This document shows, in pieces, positions 11,977 through 23,935 of a stretch of DNA of 64,000 nt. Below the pieces are notes generated by a model that had not been told where the DNA came from, did no database searches, and saw only the letters and a list, made by a program, of their open reading frames with translations. Source of the stretch: Vitis vinifera (Eukaryota; Streptophyta; Magnoliopsida; Vitales; Vitaceae); contig NC_081822.1 in assembly GCF_030704535.1 (NCBI RefSeq), positions 7,482,501 through 7,546,500 on the forward strand, given 5' to 3'. How positions within the stretch are numbered: the first letter of the stretch is position 1; each line of letters starts with the position of its first letter. The translations under genes were made by a program, and so were the position numbers.

Positions 11977-12419
11977 ATGAATTTCGCCGAACAACAGCCC
12001 GCGGTCATCGGAGCTCCTCCCCCATCGGGTAAGGCTGTTAGATTCTGTTCCAATTTTCCGATTGCGGTAACCAGTCCACCAGTCCTGATTTTATGATTTG
12101 TGGTTATTACGTGACACATGGGAACAGGATATGCATATCCACTAGTACAACAACCTCAACCGCAGCAGCTCTATCCACCAGGACAACAACCTCCATTGGC
12201 ATATCCAGGAGGACAACAACCTCCATATGCATATGGCAGTCAGCCCTACCCCCAGCCCTATGCCCAGCAGTACCCCCAGCGGTACCAGAACGATTGTTGT
12301 TGGTCAGCCTCGATTCTTCCATCTATCCTCATCTTCCTTTCTCTAAAACTCCCAATTTCATCCTCATCTATCCTCATTTTCCTTATATGTGCAGCTTCGC
12401 CGAATCATGCTGTTTCTAG
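11977..12419 (+). CDS. Cysteine-rich tail (CYSTM-like) small protein A
   Basis: Exons 11977-12028, 12128-12302 and 12395-12419 join to 83 aa. The N-terminus (MNFAEQQPAVIGAPPPSG) and the Tyr/Pro/Gln-rich middle with YP, PGQQPP and YPQ repeats resemble plant CYSTM proteins, which are tail-anchored stress-related membrane peptides. The C-terminus is only DCCCFAESCCF, shorter and less hydrophobic than the usual Cys-rich membrane tail, so this copy may be altered in membrane anchoring. Exon 2 ends at a 5' splice site GTCAGCCT, the same as in the two paralogues downstream. If intron 2 is retained the frame runs on to 12462 with a different tail. Identity of the family rests on the pattern and the paralogues. 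Confidence 0.7.
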
Positions 12420-14177
12420 GGTGGTGGAGGCAAAACTTGGAATTTATTGGACGAGTGATTAAGATTGGATTCTTAAGGCTTGGGGCATGATGGGTTCGCT
12501 TTGTTTGTTCTTAATGAATAAAAATGTTAATAAGCATTGATTTATTAAAATTGTGAAATTATGTATATTCGATTTAGTTCCTATTTTAATATATTTTTGT
12601 TTTTTATTTTTAAAATTAGAAACTTCATATTCGAGAAAACATTCGAAGATAACCAATAATCTCTCATTACAAAATTCTCAAATGGAGAGATAATCTGTTT
12701 AAATCAATAAATCAAAATTTACTAATTAAGTAATCAAATATTGGGGATCGGAATGGGAAAATGACTTTATAGAAAAAAGAAACTTCAAAAGAAGAAAAAT
12801 GTTTTCCAAAACTTACAAGTTAGAAAAGAAAAGCATCATCCCATCCAATAAAAAAAATATTAAAATGGAGAATTATACCCTATAAATATTTTAATATACA
12901 TAATTTTATATGCATATTTTTCTTATAATTTTGCTTATTTTTATAACATTTTTGAAATTTGTGCATAAAGATAGGCAATAACACTTTTTTTTTTTTATAC
13001 TTTCAAGGAAAAAATTAATCTTTTCAAATTTAAAATATTTTAGACTAATTCTTTTGAAGGAACAAAATAATTTAATATTTAGATTTTAAGTTATAATAAT
13101 TTATTTGAAAAGTTCTAAATTTAAAAATGATTTTTCTAAAAAAAATTAAAATAATTAATAATCAGGGTCAATTAAAATGATAAATAAATAAATCTCAATA
13201 TATTGAATTTACACATTATTTTTAATTTTTTTTAATTTAAGATAAAAGATATTAGGTATGTGTTAGTCACTATAAATCATCGATGCATAGGGTATTGACA
13301 CAATGATAGGTTGCTCAATGCTACCAATATATAAGTTCAAATGTCAAGGAAATTAAATTATATTTTGTCACACTTTTAATTTGTATTTTTAAAATTAAAA
13401 TTGGAATATTCTGAAAAATATGTTTGGTATATTTACATGTTTTAATTAAAATTAAAAAATCCTTAAATAATAAGAAAAATACCAGAGATTTGAATGTTTA
13501 TTGCTAGTATTCACAATAATTTAAAAAATATTTTTTAATATTACATTAAATGTTCTATAATTTTGCTTCCATTTCTTGCAAAACTATTTTCTTCCCTTAA
13601 ATTTCCATTCATACTTTGTTTATTTTTCTTCAAAAAATCATAACATCTCTACAACCCTTTTCTCATCCACCACCTTTGAATTTTTACTTCTCATTCACAA
13701 ATTCTAGTCCTTTTTGTTGGGTTGGCATTTGGTAGTATTAAGTCTCAGGAAAATTCTACGGTACCACTTCGATACTTACCAAAAAAACAATTTTGGTCAT
13801 TGGATGAAGATGGTTCAATTTGGACCATCCAATTGGCTTATATATTTTTAAAAAAAAATTAAATATATAAAAAAATAAAAGCAGGTTGTCGGTCACCTTG
13901 ATTTATCGCTTTTATCTTGCTTAATCTTGTCTAAAGACAAAAATTTGTCTGATAGGTATTACACTTGACGGCTATTTTTGAAGAGGTGAGCTATTAGATT
14001 GATGGATAAGTCTTATCATTCCAATGTCTTCCATGTCTTTCTTTTTATAAATTGGGTGCATTGAATTCCATATATTCCATATATTGCAAGACGTGTGCGA
14101 CCATTGTGCGACCATTTTTGCCATGGTATAAGAGTCTTTCATTGTCCCACTCTTCACATGTTATTGTGAAATTGAAG
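12420..14177. other. AT-rich intergenic stretch
   Basis: Between CYSTM genes A and B. Long A/T runs and no open frame with family resemblance. The last ~100 bp before 14178 should hold the promoter of gene B, but no single element stands out. Confidence 0.55.
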
Positions 14178-15663
14178 ATGAGTTACTATCCCGAAAAGCC
14201 TCCGATCTTCGACCATCCGACTCCTCCTCCGACTGGTAAGTTTTTTTAATTTTTTAATTTTTATTTTTTATATTCATATGAAAAAGTAAGGGTTGTGTTA
14301 AGGTTTGATATGCATAGTTTTGGCATTGAATGCATTTACAAATTGTAGGGTATCCGCCAGCCGGATATCCGCCGGTAGAGAGAGCGAATCAACCATCGGA
14401 GACAACCTATCCGTCACCACAAACAGCATATCCGCCCCAACATACGACTTATCTTCCACCACAGACAGCCTATCCGCCACCACAGGCAGCCTATCCACCA
14501 CCACCAGAAACAGCATATCCGGCAATAGAGAAGGCGCATCCGCAACCAGCTACGGCATATTCAACACCAGTCTATGGTGTACCAGGGGGACAACCACCAC
14601 CACCTCAAACTGTAGTTATCAATCAGACGCCAGCGGAATCATCATGGTGTTGTTGCAGTTGCTTGGCAGCATGGTCAGCCTCTGTCCATTTATATACGTT
14701 TTTTTCTTTTCTTTTTAAAATATTACACATAAATGAAATTTTCATATTTAAAAAATATAAATTTTTACTTAAAAATAATTAATATTTCATACGTTTTTTA
14801 TTAATTATTATTACTTATTAGGTACTATTTTGACTCTTTTATAAGTATATGAAAACTTACTTTTTTCAATATTTTACCTTTTTTATTTTTATTTTTACAA
14901 AATTCAAAACTCTAATTTTTCATTTTTTTTTTTAAATTCTATTTTTCTCTCAAAAATTATGATTTTCCATTTGATTTTTTTTCCCTCTAAAATTCTAATG
15001 TTCTCTTCTTTGATCCCAACTTTTCCTCAAAAAATAAATAATGTAAGAAAAAAATAAATATAAAAAGTGTATGGTCAAGACTAATGAAATAAAAGTATTT
15101 CTAATTCAATGGACTTAAAGTATTTAAATAAAAACTGAATCCCAAACTTTGAATAAAAAGACCTTAAAACAAATTTTGGTGTCTGTGTTTATTATTTTCC
15201 TCAAAAAAAAAATTTATGATAATGTTTGAATAGACCTCTAAAAAGTTAATTAAAAGCATTTTTTAAGTTAAAAAAAAGGTTTTAATGCTTATTTAACTAT
15301 TTTTTTTTTTATAAAAAAAAGGCTTATGAATTTAAAAAACTTAATATAAAAATACGGAAAATATCACAATTTCGTTTATCCAAGAAATTGTTTCAAAGTT
15401 TAATAGAACTTTTGTACTCGAAATATTCTTTAAAATTTATGAATTTAGTTTCAACTTCTACTTTTATCTTTATAAAAGCAGTTTATCCCAACCCAGATCT
15501 ACATATTCATGATTATAGATTTTTTTTTTTTTTTTTTTTTTATGGATAAAAGGGTGTGGTTTTTGTATCAAATATACTTTGCTGATGTGTTATGGACCGT
15601 GTGATTTACCTATGCAGTTGTGCTACCTGCTGCTGCTGCTTAGCTCTGGACATGTGCTTCTGA
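14178..15663 (+). CDS. Cysteine-rich transmembrane (CYSTM) protein B, proline-rich
   Basis: Exons 14178-14235, 14349-14673 and 15618-15663 give 142 aa. The start MSYYPEKPPIFDHP is followed by about ten TAYPPPQ-type repeats (roughly residues 20-95), a linker ending QTVVINQTPAESS, and a C-terminal tail with CCCSC, then CCATCCCCC, then LALDMCF. A Pro/Tyr-rich head with a Cys-rich C-terminal membrane tail is the CYSTM layout; known members sit at the plasma membrane and respond to biotic or abiotic stress. The last junction (TG|T) uses a GTCAGCCT 5' site and a TATGCAG acceptor and restores the Cys codon. Intron 2 is about 940 bp and AT-rich. Gene B is the longest of the trio, probably through expansion of the repeat region. 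Confidence 0.75.
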
Positions 15664-17820
15664 TATAAATCTACCCGACGGCGGCGGAGAAGTGATGACA
15701 ATTTGACAATTGAAGTCAATAGCAGCCGTTGAAGTATGATGGGAACATTTTGGTTTTCTTAGTGAATAAGGAGTTGATGACTTTCCTTCTATTTATTGAA
15801 ATTACGTTGTGAAAAAAAGATTGCTTTACTCATTGAAAATATTATGTTGTATGTCTAATGGCGTAAGCCATCACTTCTCTCCAACCACTTTTTGATCTCT
15901 TTCAATATTTATCTACACTTATGTTTTTGTTTAAATTATTTGTTGAATTTAGTAATTAATTTTTTTTTTTTTTTATTTCTTTACTAGTCTCTTTCTATCT
16001 TATGTCTTGCCTTGACAAGGATATTTAAATTTTAATTTTTTTTCTTAATCAAACAAAAATTAATTAAATAACTTGAGAAATCTTGTAATGATATCGTTCA
16101 TTTATATGCGCTGTGATAGTTTGTATTACTTTCTATAAAGGGATGTGTTTATAAACTTAACTATTATTATTCGTGTCTATCTTTTTATAAATTACTTATA
16201 TCTAAGAGTCCGTTTATGATAAATTACTTATATCTAAGAGTCCGTTTACGATTTAGATGAAGTATATTATATAACAACCAATAATAAGCACATAATCTTA
16301 GGAAATATCATCTCTTACAGGATATTTTTTTTATGAATTCACCTATAAAAAAAGGGAAGTGATGTCACTTTTTATAAGAGTTTAGGTTGTTTATATAAAG
16401 TTCTTATAAACATTCATGTAGTGTGTATGACCTATTTATACCAACTTGCAATGTATAACTCTAAGCTAAGAAGTCAACGTGAATAATAAGTTTCATGTCT
16501 CACTTAAAGAAATTAATGTTCATAGATAGTTTTCACCAAATTTCTATACTTCACAACCTATTTATTCTAAGGCTAGTCCATAACCCAAAGGTTTCTAATG
16601 TATTGTTCCTTAAGTCATCTTGTTTTATTTCTTTAAGCAGATGATTGCTGGGGAGTGCATGTGTAAATTTATTGGTTGGTTAGCTTTTCCTTTACAAACT
16701 CAATTACCCATCGATTGAAAACAAGCAACTCATTTGGATTGGTTAAATACCCTAATGGACTTATTTGAGCGGGTTCTAAGAGCCCATAATTAGAGTTATA
16801 GTGTAGGGCATTCTTCATCCTTGTGTAAACTTCTACTCTTTCTTATTTTTTCCTTCCACAAAGCCTTGTATGCACGCTTCACATTCAACCCTAGAGTGAC
16901 CTTGCTACTTCCTTCTACCACCTTCTCAAGGCCCCGAAGGAACAAATATCCAGAGTTTCATTTCTACTATGTCGAGGAGTGCACTTCTACAAGCAATACT
17001 AATTATTGAATCTTGGAAGTAGAATGTCCATTTCTCATTGTTGTCCTATTACATCAACTTACATTTTTAGAAGAAGACAACTATTTTAAGGATAATGTTC
17101 TAATCACACACTAACCAAATTCCATAAGTCATTTAATTTTTATTTCGAAAACCTCTTATTTATATTGACCTTGTTGCCTCTCTTTATATTTCCAACATAG
17201 AATCGTTTGAATTTGTGAAGGATCTTTAAATTTTTTTTATTATAGTAACAACAATTAAGATTGAAAATTGAAGCTCCTTCATTATTTGATTTCAAATAAC
17301 AAGTTAAATAAATTATCCAAATAATTATAAAATTCACGCATTTATCTTAAAACGAAAGATAAATAAAAATAAGACCATCATTAAATTATTAGAAAAACTT
17401 ATGATTGTAAGATAAAAAAGGCATTCTTACTCTATAAAGAATTAGAACTTTGTTCATATACAATCATTATTTTAAACTTTATGAACTTGTACCAAGTGAT
17501 AACTTAAATTAACATCAAGTCTAATGTTTATGATAACTTTATTATAAATTTGAAAATCCATATAACCAGGCACGATATTTGTCAAATTTGTCATTCATTC
17601 TTTTAAGTAAATCCACACATTTCTCTCTTCAAAAATTTGTATTCGGGACCATTTTTCTTTATTTATTTATTTTTTGTATCATAAAAATCAATTTAATATG
17701 TTGAAAATCCGTAAATTTTAAATGGTAAGAAGCAATTGCAACCATTCAAAACACCCTTTGATTTCTTTCAATTTTCTTGAAAATGTATTCCCTAAAAATA
17801 CATTCTGTTTATAGAATACT
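15664..17820. other. AT-rich intergenic stretch
   Basis: No gene recognised. It contains a 32-bp tandem duplication at about 16190-16252 (AATTACTTATATCTAAGAG twice). Otherwise it is low-complexity A/T sequence with scattered short frames of no known kind. Confidence 0.55.
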
Positions 17821-17829
17821 ACTAAAAAC

Positions 17830-18300
17830 ACCCCTTTGTTCATTTAATTCTATAAAAAGAAAACTATTAAAAATGTTGTTATGAATAATTCAAAATTTAT
17901 GAAATTAAGCAACCATCAACCCCCATGTGCCCTCCACGCTTTTCCTTTTACAAGCATTTATAATTTGTACCTTCCTCATTATTATGTATTTAGGAGAATA
18001 TTTCAATTACAAATTTTTTTCATGCCATCAAATAATAAAATTTCATATATTACAATAATTGGTTCTAAGAGCATGTAAAATATATCAAATAATATTTTAT
18101 TTATTTTTCTATTATTTATTTTGAATCGTCATTCTGTCAATTATTTTCAGTGGTATACGCGTTTATTTAATTCCATAAAAAGAAGAATATTTATCATTGA
18201 TTCTTGTCACCCATCTGCCCTCCATACCTTTCCTTTTATAAGCATTTATCATTTATAACCCCCTTAATAGTCTGTATTTAGAAGAATATTTCCATGCCAA
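17830..18300 (+). repeat. Diverged duplication upstream of CYSTM gene C
   Basis: About 17830-18030 and about 18150-18300 share the same order of words: ATTTAATTC then ATAAAAAGA; TGCCCTCCA; CTTTTCCTTTTA or CTTTCCTTTTA; AAGCATTTAT; GTATTTAG then AGAATATTT. The copies have diverged more than the repeats upstream of gene A. The duplicated segment ends about 130 bp before the ATG at 18432 and is probably promoter sequence. Confidence 0.65.
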
Positions 18301-18431
18301 AAATTCCCATTCCATCCAGTAATTCAATTCCTTATACTGCAATAACGCGTGACGCCCTTTTTGCCGGTGTATAAGAGAGTTTCGTGGCTCCTCGTCTCCG
18401 TCTTTGTCTTTGTCATTGTGAAGTGAAATAC

Positions 18432-19415
18432 ATGATGAATTACTACCAAGACAAGCCTCCGGTCGTCGGCGCTCCTCCTCCGTCGGGTAAGCTTTTTCAT
18501 GGACAAGTGAAGAGTGCGTTGGATTTTGGTGATTAAAGCTGGAAATGTGGTGTGTAGGTCTGATATATATTGTGTTTTGGTGTTGAATGCATTAAAAAAT
18601 CACAGGGTATCCAACAGCCTACCCTGTAGTAGGTCCACCGGCTCCACCTCAAACCGTGTATGTTAATCAGCCGCCGGCGGAATCAATACCGGCAGGGTGC
18701 TGCGGTTGCTTGGCAGGATGGTCAGCCTTTATACTCTTATCGCTATTTTTTTTCCTTTTCAAATCAAACAGACTCCGTCATTTTTCAAGAAAATTTAGGT
18801 CATGTTTGGTTTAAATTTTTTTGAGGGAAATGGCAAGAAAAGAAAAAAAAAAGACATAAAATAGAGGGAAAGAAAGAATAAAGATAAAAATAAAAGATAA
18901 CTTTAAAGTTAATAAATTATTTATATGTATTTTTAAAACTTATTTTATTTATTTATTTTTAATTATATAAAAATTAAATCATTTATATATATATATATAA
19001 ATATAATTTTTTTAATTATATTTGATTTTTTTTATATTTTTTATAATGAAACCAAATGAGAGAAAAAAGATTTCCCATTTGTTAAAAAATAATTTTTATC
19101 AACAACTTTTGTAATTTATTTTATGATGCTTCGTAAATTCCTAACATGTTTTTATGTTCTTAAAATATGTGTTTTATTTTTAATTATATCTTATATTTAT
19201 ATAATTATTTTTTTTTTAAATTCCAAAAAATAATTAAAAAATGTTTCGAAAACACAGTTATCAATCGAACAGGGTGATAACAAATTCACCATGGTTTGTT
19301 TTATGTCTAAGGAGTTGATTTCTTTTTTAACAGTCAATGATATTTGACTGAGATGTGTTGTTGGTGCAGTTTGGCTGGCATTTGCTGCTGCTGTACTCTT
19401 GAAATTTGTTTTTGA
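18432..19415 (+). CDS. Cysteine-rich transmembrane (CYSTM) protein C
   Basis: Exons 18432-18486, 18606-18720 and 19370-19415 give 71 aa (70 if the second in-frame ATG is used). The head is NYYQDKPPVVGAPPPSG, followed by a short Pro/Tyr linker and QTVYVNQPPAES, then the tail GCCGCLAGCLAGICCCC ending TLEICF. This is the most typical CYSTM protein of the three, in both length and a hydrophobic Cys-rich C-terminus suited to tail anchoring. Exon phases and the GTCAGCCT 5' site of intron 2 match genes A and B, so the three arose by tandem duplication. A short motif TAACGCGTGACG lies about 90 bp upstream of the ATG. Confidence 0.8.
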
Positions 19416-19636
19416 TACAATTTGCTTGGGGGTGGTGGAGAAGCCAAGAAGATACATGGAATCAACGCCTGCCCATGGAATATGATGCCAACAGTTTGGT
19501 TTGCCTAATGAATAAGAAGTTGATGACTTTGCTTTCATTTATTGAAATCATGTTGTGAAAAATGAATTGCTTTTACTTTTTGAGCACAAAGTGTTGTGGA
19601 AATGGTACTAGTTTGAGGACTGCTGTAATCGATTGT

Positions 19637-22600
19637 TGAAAGCGAATTGCTCGGTCATCACTTTTGATAGGGTGAAAAATTATTAATTTGATGAATATTT
19701 TAGAAAATAATCTAAATTTATTTATTTATTTTTAAAATAATAAATTTTGTAATTAGGAATACATATTTGAGTTAAAAAGGTAAAAAAAAATCCTCTTTTA
19801 TGAAAATAATTTTCCTATTTTTGGAATGGTAATTATAACCTCAAACCAACTAAGCATATGAAAAAATTAATAAAATTAAATAAAAAATAGTGCTTAATTT
19901 TAAATATCCTAATGACCATTATAATAACACGAGATCAAAGTTATTAGCCTTCTTGAATTTTTTTTTATACTTAATTTTTCTATTCATGATTTATCCTATT
20001 TCAGATAAATCCATGGTTTTAAAAATTGGAGCTGCCAATCACGGTTCTGGTCCAGTCTAATAATTGAGATAAAATAAGTTGAATCGGAATCGGATCGAGT
20101 GAACTGACGATTTGACTGGAGAACTGGACGGTTCAATTAATTTATTTTAAAAAATTTTTACAGCATCAAGACCCGTTTTGGAAGATATTAAAAACACATG
20201 CAACCATCCCCTCTTCTTCCCCCGTTGCAAAGCCCCCTCCCAGCGTCGCAAATCCCCGACGCCCCCCCCCCCCCCCCCCCCCCCCCCCCAACTTACTGCA
20301 ACCATCCCCCCGCTGCAAATTTAACAACAAAGTGAAATATATATTTAAGAAAAACAAGAGATTGAAGGAACCTAGCAGCAGCAGCTGTTTGTAAACCGCC
20401 TATTCCAGGTCGTTATCTCATCCTCGATTGCGATCCAGGTCGTCGCCTTATCCTCGATTGCGATCGATTCGATCTCTTGGAAGCGTCAATGAAGAAGCCT
20501 GAAAGCGAATTGCTCGGTCATCACTTTTGATAGGGTGAAAAATTATTAATTTGATGAATATTTTAGAAAATAATCTAAATTTATTTATTTATTTTTAAAA
20601 TAATAAATTTTGTAATTAGGAATACATATTTGAGTTAAAAAGGTAAAAAAAAAATCCTCTTTTATGAAAATAATTTTCCTATTTTTGGAATGGTAATTAT
20701 AACCTCAAACCAACTAAGCATATGAAAAAATTAATAAAATTAAATAAAAAATAGTGCTTAATTTTAAATAACCTAATGGCCATTATAATAACACGAGATC
20801 AAAGTTATTAGCCTTCTTGAATTTTTTTTTATACTTAATTTTTCTATTCATGATTTATCCTATTTCAGATAAATCCATGGTTTTAAAAATTGGAGCTGCC
20901 AATCACGGTTCTGGTCCAGTCTAATAATTGAGATAAAATAAGTTGAATCGGAATCGGATCGAGTGAACTGACGATTTGACTGGAGAACTGGACGGTTCAA
21001 TTAATTTATTTTAAAAAATTTTTACAGCATCAAGACCCGTTTTGGAAGATATTAAAAACACATGCAACCATCCCCTCTTCTTCCCTCGTTGCAAAGCCCC
21101 CTCCCAGCGTCGCAAATCCCCGACACCCCCCCCCCCCCCCCCCCCCCCCAACTTACTGCAACCATCCCCCCGCTGCAAATTTAACAACAAAGTGAAATAT
21201 ATATTTAAGAAAAACAAGAGATTGAAGGAACCTAGCAGCAGCAGCTGTTTGTAAACCGCCTATTCCAGGTCGTCATCTCATCCTTGATTGCGATCCAGGT
21301 CGTCGCCTTATCCTCGATTGCGATCGATTCGATCTCTTGGAAGCGTCAATGAAGAAGCCTGAAAGCGAATTGCTCGGTCATCACTTTTGATAGGGTGAAA
21401 AATTATTAATTTGATGAATATTTTAGAAAATAATCTAAATTTATTTATTTATTTTTAAAATAATAAATTTTGTAATTAGGAATACATATTTGAGTTAAAA
21501 AGGTCAAAAAAAAAATCCTCTTTTATGAAAATAATTTTCCTATTTTTGGAATGGTAATTATAACCTCAAACCAACTAAGCATATGAAAAAATTAATAAAA
21601 TTAAATAAAAAATAGTGCTTAATTTTAAATATCCTAATGGCCATTATAATAACACGAGATCAAAGTTATTAGCCTTCTTGAATTTTTTTTTATACTTAAT
21701 TTTTCTATTCATGATTTATCCTATTTCAGATAAATCCATGGTTTTAAAAATTGGAGCTGCCAATCACGGTTCTGGTCCAGTCTAATAATTGAGATAAAAT
21801 AAGTTGAATCGGAATCGGATCGAGTGAACTGACGATTTGACTGGAGAACTAGACGGTTCAATTAATTTATTTTAAAAAATTTTTACAGCATCAAGACCCG
21901 TTTTGGAAGATATTAAAAACACATGCAACCATCCCCTCTTCTTCCCCCGTTGCAACAAAGCCCCCTCCCAGCGTCGCAAATCCCCGACACCCCCCCCCCC
22001 CAACTTACTGCAACCATCCCCCCGCTGCAAATTTAACAACAAAGTGAAATATATATTTAAGAAAAACAAGAGATTGAAGGAACCTAGCAGCAGCAGCTGT
22101 TTGTAAACCGCCTATTCCAGGTCGTCATCTCATCCTCGATTGCGATCCAGGTCGTCGCCTTATCCTCGATTGCGATCGATTCGATCTCTTGGAAGCGTCA
22201 ATGAAGAAGCCTGAAAGCGAATTGCTCGGTCATCACTTTTGATAGGGTGAAAAATTATTAATTTGATGAATATTTTAGAAAATAATCTAAATTTATTTAT
22301 TTATTTTTAAAATAATAAATTTTGTAATTAGGAATACATATTTGAGTTAAAAAGGTAAAAAAAAAATCCTCTTTTATGAAAATAATTTTCCTATTTTTGG
22401 AATGGTAATTATAACCTCAAACCAACTAAGCATATGAAAAAATTAATAAAATTAAATAAAAAATAGTGCTTAATTTTAAATATCCTAATGGCCATTATAA
22501 TAACACGAGATCAAAGTTATTAGCCTTCTTGAATTTTTTTTTATACTTAATTTTTCTATTCATGATTTATCCTATTTCAGATAAATCCATGATTTTAAAA

Positions 22601-23060
22601 ATTGGAGCGGCCAATCACGGTTCTGGTCCAATCTAATCAATTGAGATAAAATAAGTTGAATCGGAATCGGATCGAGTGAACTGACGATTTGACTGGAGAA
22701 CTGGACGGTTCAATTAATTTATTTTAAAAATTTTTTACAGCATCAAGACCCATTTTGAAAGATATTAAAAACACATGCAACCATCCCCTCTTCTTCCCCC
22801 GTTGCAAAGCCCCCTCCCAGCGTCGCAAATCCCCGACACCCCCCACCCCCAACTTACTGCAACCATCCCCCCGCTGCAAATTTAACAATAAAGTGAAATA
22901 TATATTTAAGAAAAACAAGAGATTGAAGGAACCTAGCAGCAGCAGCGGTTTGTAAACCACCTATTCCAGGTCGTCATCTCATCCTCGATTGCGATCCAGG
23001 TCATCGCCTTATCCTCGATTGCGATCGATTCGATCTCTTGGAAGCGTCAATGAAGAAGCC
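19637..23060. repeat. Four-copy tandem array of an ~850-bp unit
   Basis: Units at 19637-20499, 20500-21359, 21360-22211 and 22212-23060 (863, 860, 852 and 849 bp) are nearly identical. Each begins TGAAAGCGAATTGCTCGG and ends CAATGAAGAAGCC. Within a unit come about 370 bp of AT-rich sequence, a transposon-like end (CCATGGTTTTAAAAATTGG), a GC-richer segment with a C-tract, and a closing stretch in which a ~27-bp word containing CTCGATTGCGAT occurs twice. C-tracts are 28, 24 and 12 C in units 1 to 3 and C6-A-C5 in unit 4, which explains most of the length difference. No long open frame of known family is present; the glycine-rich antisense frames are produced by the C-tracts. Confidence 0.95.
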
Positions 23061-23640
23061 CAACTTCATCGATCACAGAATACAATTTCAGCTTGTCTGC
23101 AGTGTGTTTGAGTAAGGAAAAATACATCATCCCAATCCGTATAGGAAATAGATCATTCATTTTCTTTAAAACTTTTACTCGGTAATAATTTATTTATTAG
23201 TCTTCATAGGGAGATTGGGAGCTTAAATTGACAAAATAAAAAATATCTTTTATATGGATTTACATGATATGTAATACAATTTAATGTCTTTTATATGAAT
23301 GGTTTGAGATATGATTTAATGATAAAATTAAAAATATTATCATTTTAAATAAATTTTTTATCTTAAAATAAGTTTTTTATTTAAAAAGATATTAAAATTT
23401 TAATTTTTAATTTGAAACTAATTTTCTGATTTATAAATAAAATTTTAATTTTAAAATAATATATAAATTATTATTTTTATTTTTATAATTATTTTAAATT
23501 TTAATAATTTATAATTTATATATTTATGATGTTATCGATTCAACCATGACCGGTAATAAACCGTGATTCCATAACTTTTCTGGTTCAAGTTCCCATTCCA
23601 AAACATTGGAGAAATCATTTTTCATTCGAAGAGAATTATT
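23061..23640. other. AT-rich segment right of the array, possible transposon end
   Basis: Sequence that continues unit 4 but is not repeated. Near 23545-23575 the stretch GGTAATAAACCGTGATTCC is an imperfect inverted counterpart of the unit's AATCACGGTT region near the transposon-like end. The array may therefore sit inside a larger hAT-like element whose right end is here. Confidence 0.35.
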
Positions 23641-23699
23641 TAAGATAAAATATTAAAGACTTCTCCGATGCTCTCTCTGTCCTCAAACTTTAAAAAATA

Positions 23700-23935
23700 A
23701 AAATCAAATTTATCCCATAAAGCATTAAAGTGAGATCATCGAGACTATAAAACAGCAGATCACTCAGCCGTCATTCCCGCTCTCTGTGAATCCCGTCGTC
23801 TTTTTATCCGCGCTTTCATCAGAAGCTTGAATAGTCCTCAAATCTCCACCCTTCCATCAGAAGCCCTGAAAGTTCATAGCAACCATTCAAGCTATCAAGC
23901 GCGATGACGATCAAAGTCATTCCTTTTTCACTGTA
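23700..23935 (+). other. Possible non-coding first exon
   Basis: A locally GC-richer, C/T-rich stretch with the look of a plant 5' leader. It contains the pair CATCAGAAGCTTGAA and CATCAGAAGCCCTGAA and ends at a good 5' splice signal (TTTCACT followed by GTAAGC) and then a T-rich run. No long frame starts here. It could be the leader exon of the DUF7950-like gene, spliced to an acceptor such as TTTTCCCAG just before 25383, or an unrelated transcript. Confidence 0.25.

Noticed and set aside
12118-12462. Single-exon reading of CYSTM gene A ending at 12462
   Set aside because: Paralogues B and C show the same exon structure, and splicing to 12395 restores the Cys-rich tail; kept only as an intron-retention alternative.
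18796-19064. Harbinger-like MITE in intron 2 of CYSTM gene C (CATGTTTGGTTT and AAACCAAATGAG)
   Set aside because: The inverted ends are only ~10 bp and no TAA/TTA target duplication is visible.
20166-22960. Antisense glycine-rich frames repeated four times
   Set aside because: They are reading frames across the C-tract of each tandem unit, with no domain and with length set by the tract.
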